A DNA stretch of 64,000 nt, from NCBI RefSeq assembly GCF_017751145.1, contig NZ_CP046640.1, positions 1,034,137 to 1,098,136 of the forward strand, read 5' to 3'. Every line of letters begins with the position of its first letter. Position 1 is the first letter of the stretch. A program made the translations under genes and the position numbers. The stretch comes from Iocasia fonsfrigidae. GTDB taxonomy: Bacteria; Bacillota; Halanaerobiia; Halanaerobiales; DTU029. Below, piece after piece: positions 63,193 through 64,000 of the stretch. A model generated the notes under the pieces. It ran no database searches. It saw only the letters and a list, made by a program, of their open reading frames with translations, and had not been told where the DNA came from.

Positions 63193-63642
63193 TTGGTTGA
63201 TGATGTATTAATTAATAAAAAACAAACGATAAATCGTTGTATCAAAAGAATTAATGAAGTTTATGATAATAATTTTGATAATTTAAAGGATTATACAAAA
63301 CAGGATTCAATTATATTAAATATTCAGCGCTTATGTGAAGTTGCTATTGATATTGCAATGCATGTAATTGCGGAATTTAAATTAGGAGTACCACAAAGTA
63401 GTCGGGAAGCTTTTACAATATTAAATAAGGAAGGAATTATTGATAAAGATTTATCAAATAAACTTAAAGCTATGGTTGGTTTCCGAAATCTAGCAGTTCA
63501 TGATTATCAGAAATTGAATTTAAAAATAGTAAAATCAATAATAGAAAAACACTTAGAAGATATAAAAAAATTTGCAGAAATTATAAAAATTGAGGTAAAA
63601 AATAGAAAAGAAATAACTAAAGAGGAAGATGAGGACAAATAA
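63193..63642 (+). CDS. hepT: HepT-type HEPN ribonuclease toxin
   Basis: A 149-residue HEPN toxin. The catalytic RX4-6H motif is present as RNLAVHDYQKL (Arg, four residues, His, with the modified Tyr two residues on, about 100-107). IQRLCEVAIDIAMHVIAEF is the typical helix of the dimer interface. The start is TTG, about 7 nt after GGGGGTGA, which overlaps the mntA stop. The highly charged tail (EVKNRKEITKEEDEDK) is unusual in length. Such toxins cleave RNA when not silenced by MntA. Confidence 0.9.
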   Translation: MVDDVLINKKQTINRCIKRINEVYDNNFDNLKDYTKQDSIILNIQRLCEVAIDIAMHVIAEFKLGVPQSSREAFTILNKEGIIDKDLSNKLKAMVGFRNLAVHDYQKLNLKIVKSIIEKHLEDIKKFAEIIKIEVKNRKEITKEEDEDK

Positions 63643-63674
63643 TTATATTAAATCAAGACTTTAAATATACTCTG

Positions 63675-63755
63675 ATTTTATTAGGGGAAATTCTCTCTGT
63701 TATTGTACTATTTATATTGATGTGCTACTGCAGTTTTGGACTGGCAAGGTGGAGA
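63675..63755 (+). repeat. 81-bp direct repeat, copy B (permease 3' fragment)
   Basis: A detached copy of the ABC-2 permease end, 95 percent identical to copy A, with no start and not connected to a longer ORF. Its frame runs into a stop just before the terminator. Together with copy A it brackets mntA and hepT. Confidence 0.9.
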
Positions 63756-63769
63756 AATGTTTTTCTATC

Positions 63770-63798
63770 AATCCTTACTCAATGAGTAAGGATTTTTT
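63770..63798 (+). terminator. Rho-independent terminator
   Basis: AATCCTTACTCA and its exact complement TGAGTAAGGATT, one base apart, then TTTTTT. It follows repeat copy B and probably was the original terminator of the ABC permease operon. Confidence 0.88.
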
Positions 63799-63871
63799 AA
63801 AAGAAGTCTGAAAAAAATCCGGTGTTTTTGCTGACCGCTATTAATATATTTGATGAATAATATAAAAATAC

Positions 63872-63928
63872 TTGACTAAATTAGTAATAAATGATATCTT
63901 ATAATTCACAAAATACCATGTACGGGTA
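63872..63928 (+). promoter_or_regulatory. Promoter and short palindrome before the right-edge gene
   Basis: TTGACT (63872-63877) and TATCTT (63895-63900) are 17 bp apart. Just downstream, TACCATGTACGGGTA (63914-63928) has TACC/GGTA arms. It resembles metal-sensor operators of the CsoR kind, but the match is loose. Confidence 0.4.
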
Positions 63929-63978
63929 CCCTGTAGAAACAGATAGTAGATGGAAAATCTTGATAGGGGGTGATAGAT

Positions 63979-64000
63979 ATGCAGAAAACCATCAAAATTG
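63979..64000 (+). CDS. Start of a gene cut by the window edge
   Basis: ATG behind GATAGGGGGTGATAG opens a frame reading MQKTIKI. The first residues would suit a heavy-metal-binding chaperone of the CopZ type, and the upstream palindrome would fit copper control. Seven residues are too few for a real assignment. Confidence 0.45.

Overview
The window is AT-rich DNA from an anaerobic, spore-forming Firmicute. The best guess is a member of the Halanaerobiales; that name is an inference from gene content and style, not from a marker gene. Evidence for the lifestyle: a butyryl-CoA pathway operon, a spore germinant-receptor operon, TRAP transport, an ECF transporter, a T-box leader, and strong AGGAGG ribosome sites with many TTG/GTG starts.

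Layout. 0-5 kb: the 3' end of etfA, then hbd, crt, thl and a CoA-transferase (acetyl-CoA to butyryl-CoA chemistry), followed by an AraC regulator. 6-11.4 kb: a ger operon (A, C, B and a small D-like gene), a SemiSWEET-like three-helix protein, and the collapsed remnant of a second ger operon. 11.5-17 kb: an RpiR regulator divergent from an ECF transporter (S component, fused double ATPase, EcfT) with a PHP phosphoesterase. 17-24 kb: exonuclease III, CsaA, superoxide dismutase, a YukJ-like protein, an FMN glutamate-synthase-like protein, a tandem four-helix-bundle protein and a membrane diguanylate cyclase. 24-30 kb: an SLC13-type transporter, an SOS-type Y-family polymerase with YolD, and a T-box leader reading a leucine codon ahead of cstA. 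30-36 kb: a GntR regulator with a TRAP transporter and two zinc alcohol dehydrogenases. 36-38.5 kb: an ArsR, ArsP-type permease and small thioredoxin cassette, then tRNA-Leu(GAG). 38.6-42.2 kb: MarR with a MATE pump, a divergent LCP protein, and a five-tRNA operon (Val, Asp, Phe, Gly, Cys).

42-48.6 kb holds a small Xre protein, a pRiA4b-like protein, two fused gene remnants, and an AraC, ThuA, Gfo/Idh/MocA, MFS sugar-derivative cluster. 49-64 kb looks accessory: MarR with a heterodimeric ABC exporter, a methyltransferase, an M28-type peptidase, a MerR protein with two DNA-binding domains, a nucleotidyltransferase, two paralogous AraC/GyrI regulators (one truncated), a MalY-type aminotransferase, a DrrAB-like ABC exporter, and a MntA/HepT toxin-antitoxin pair. 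The pair sits between two 81-bp direct repeats derived from the 3' end of the ABC permease.

The observations most worth following are the leucine T-box on cstA, the repeat-flanked MntA/HepT module, the RpiR/ECF/PHP cluster of unknown substrate, the collapsed second ger operon, three copies of a 25-nt REP-like palindrome, and an LCP protein lacking its usual Arg-Asp motif. No CRISPR array, intact insertion sequence, rRNA or replication origin was seen. All product names come from motif recognition by eye; no database search was run.
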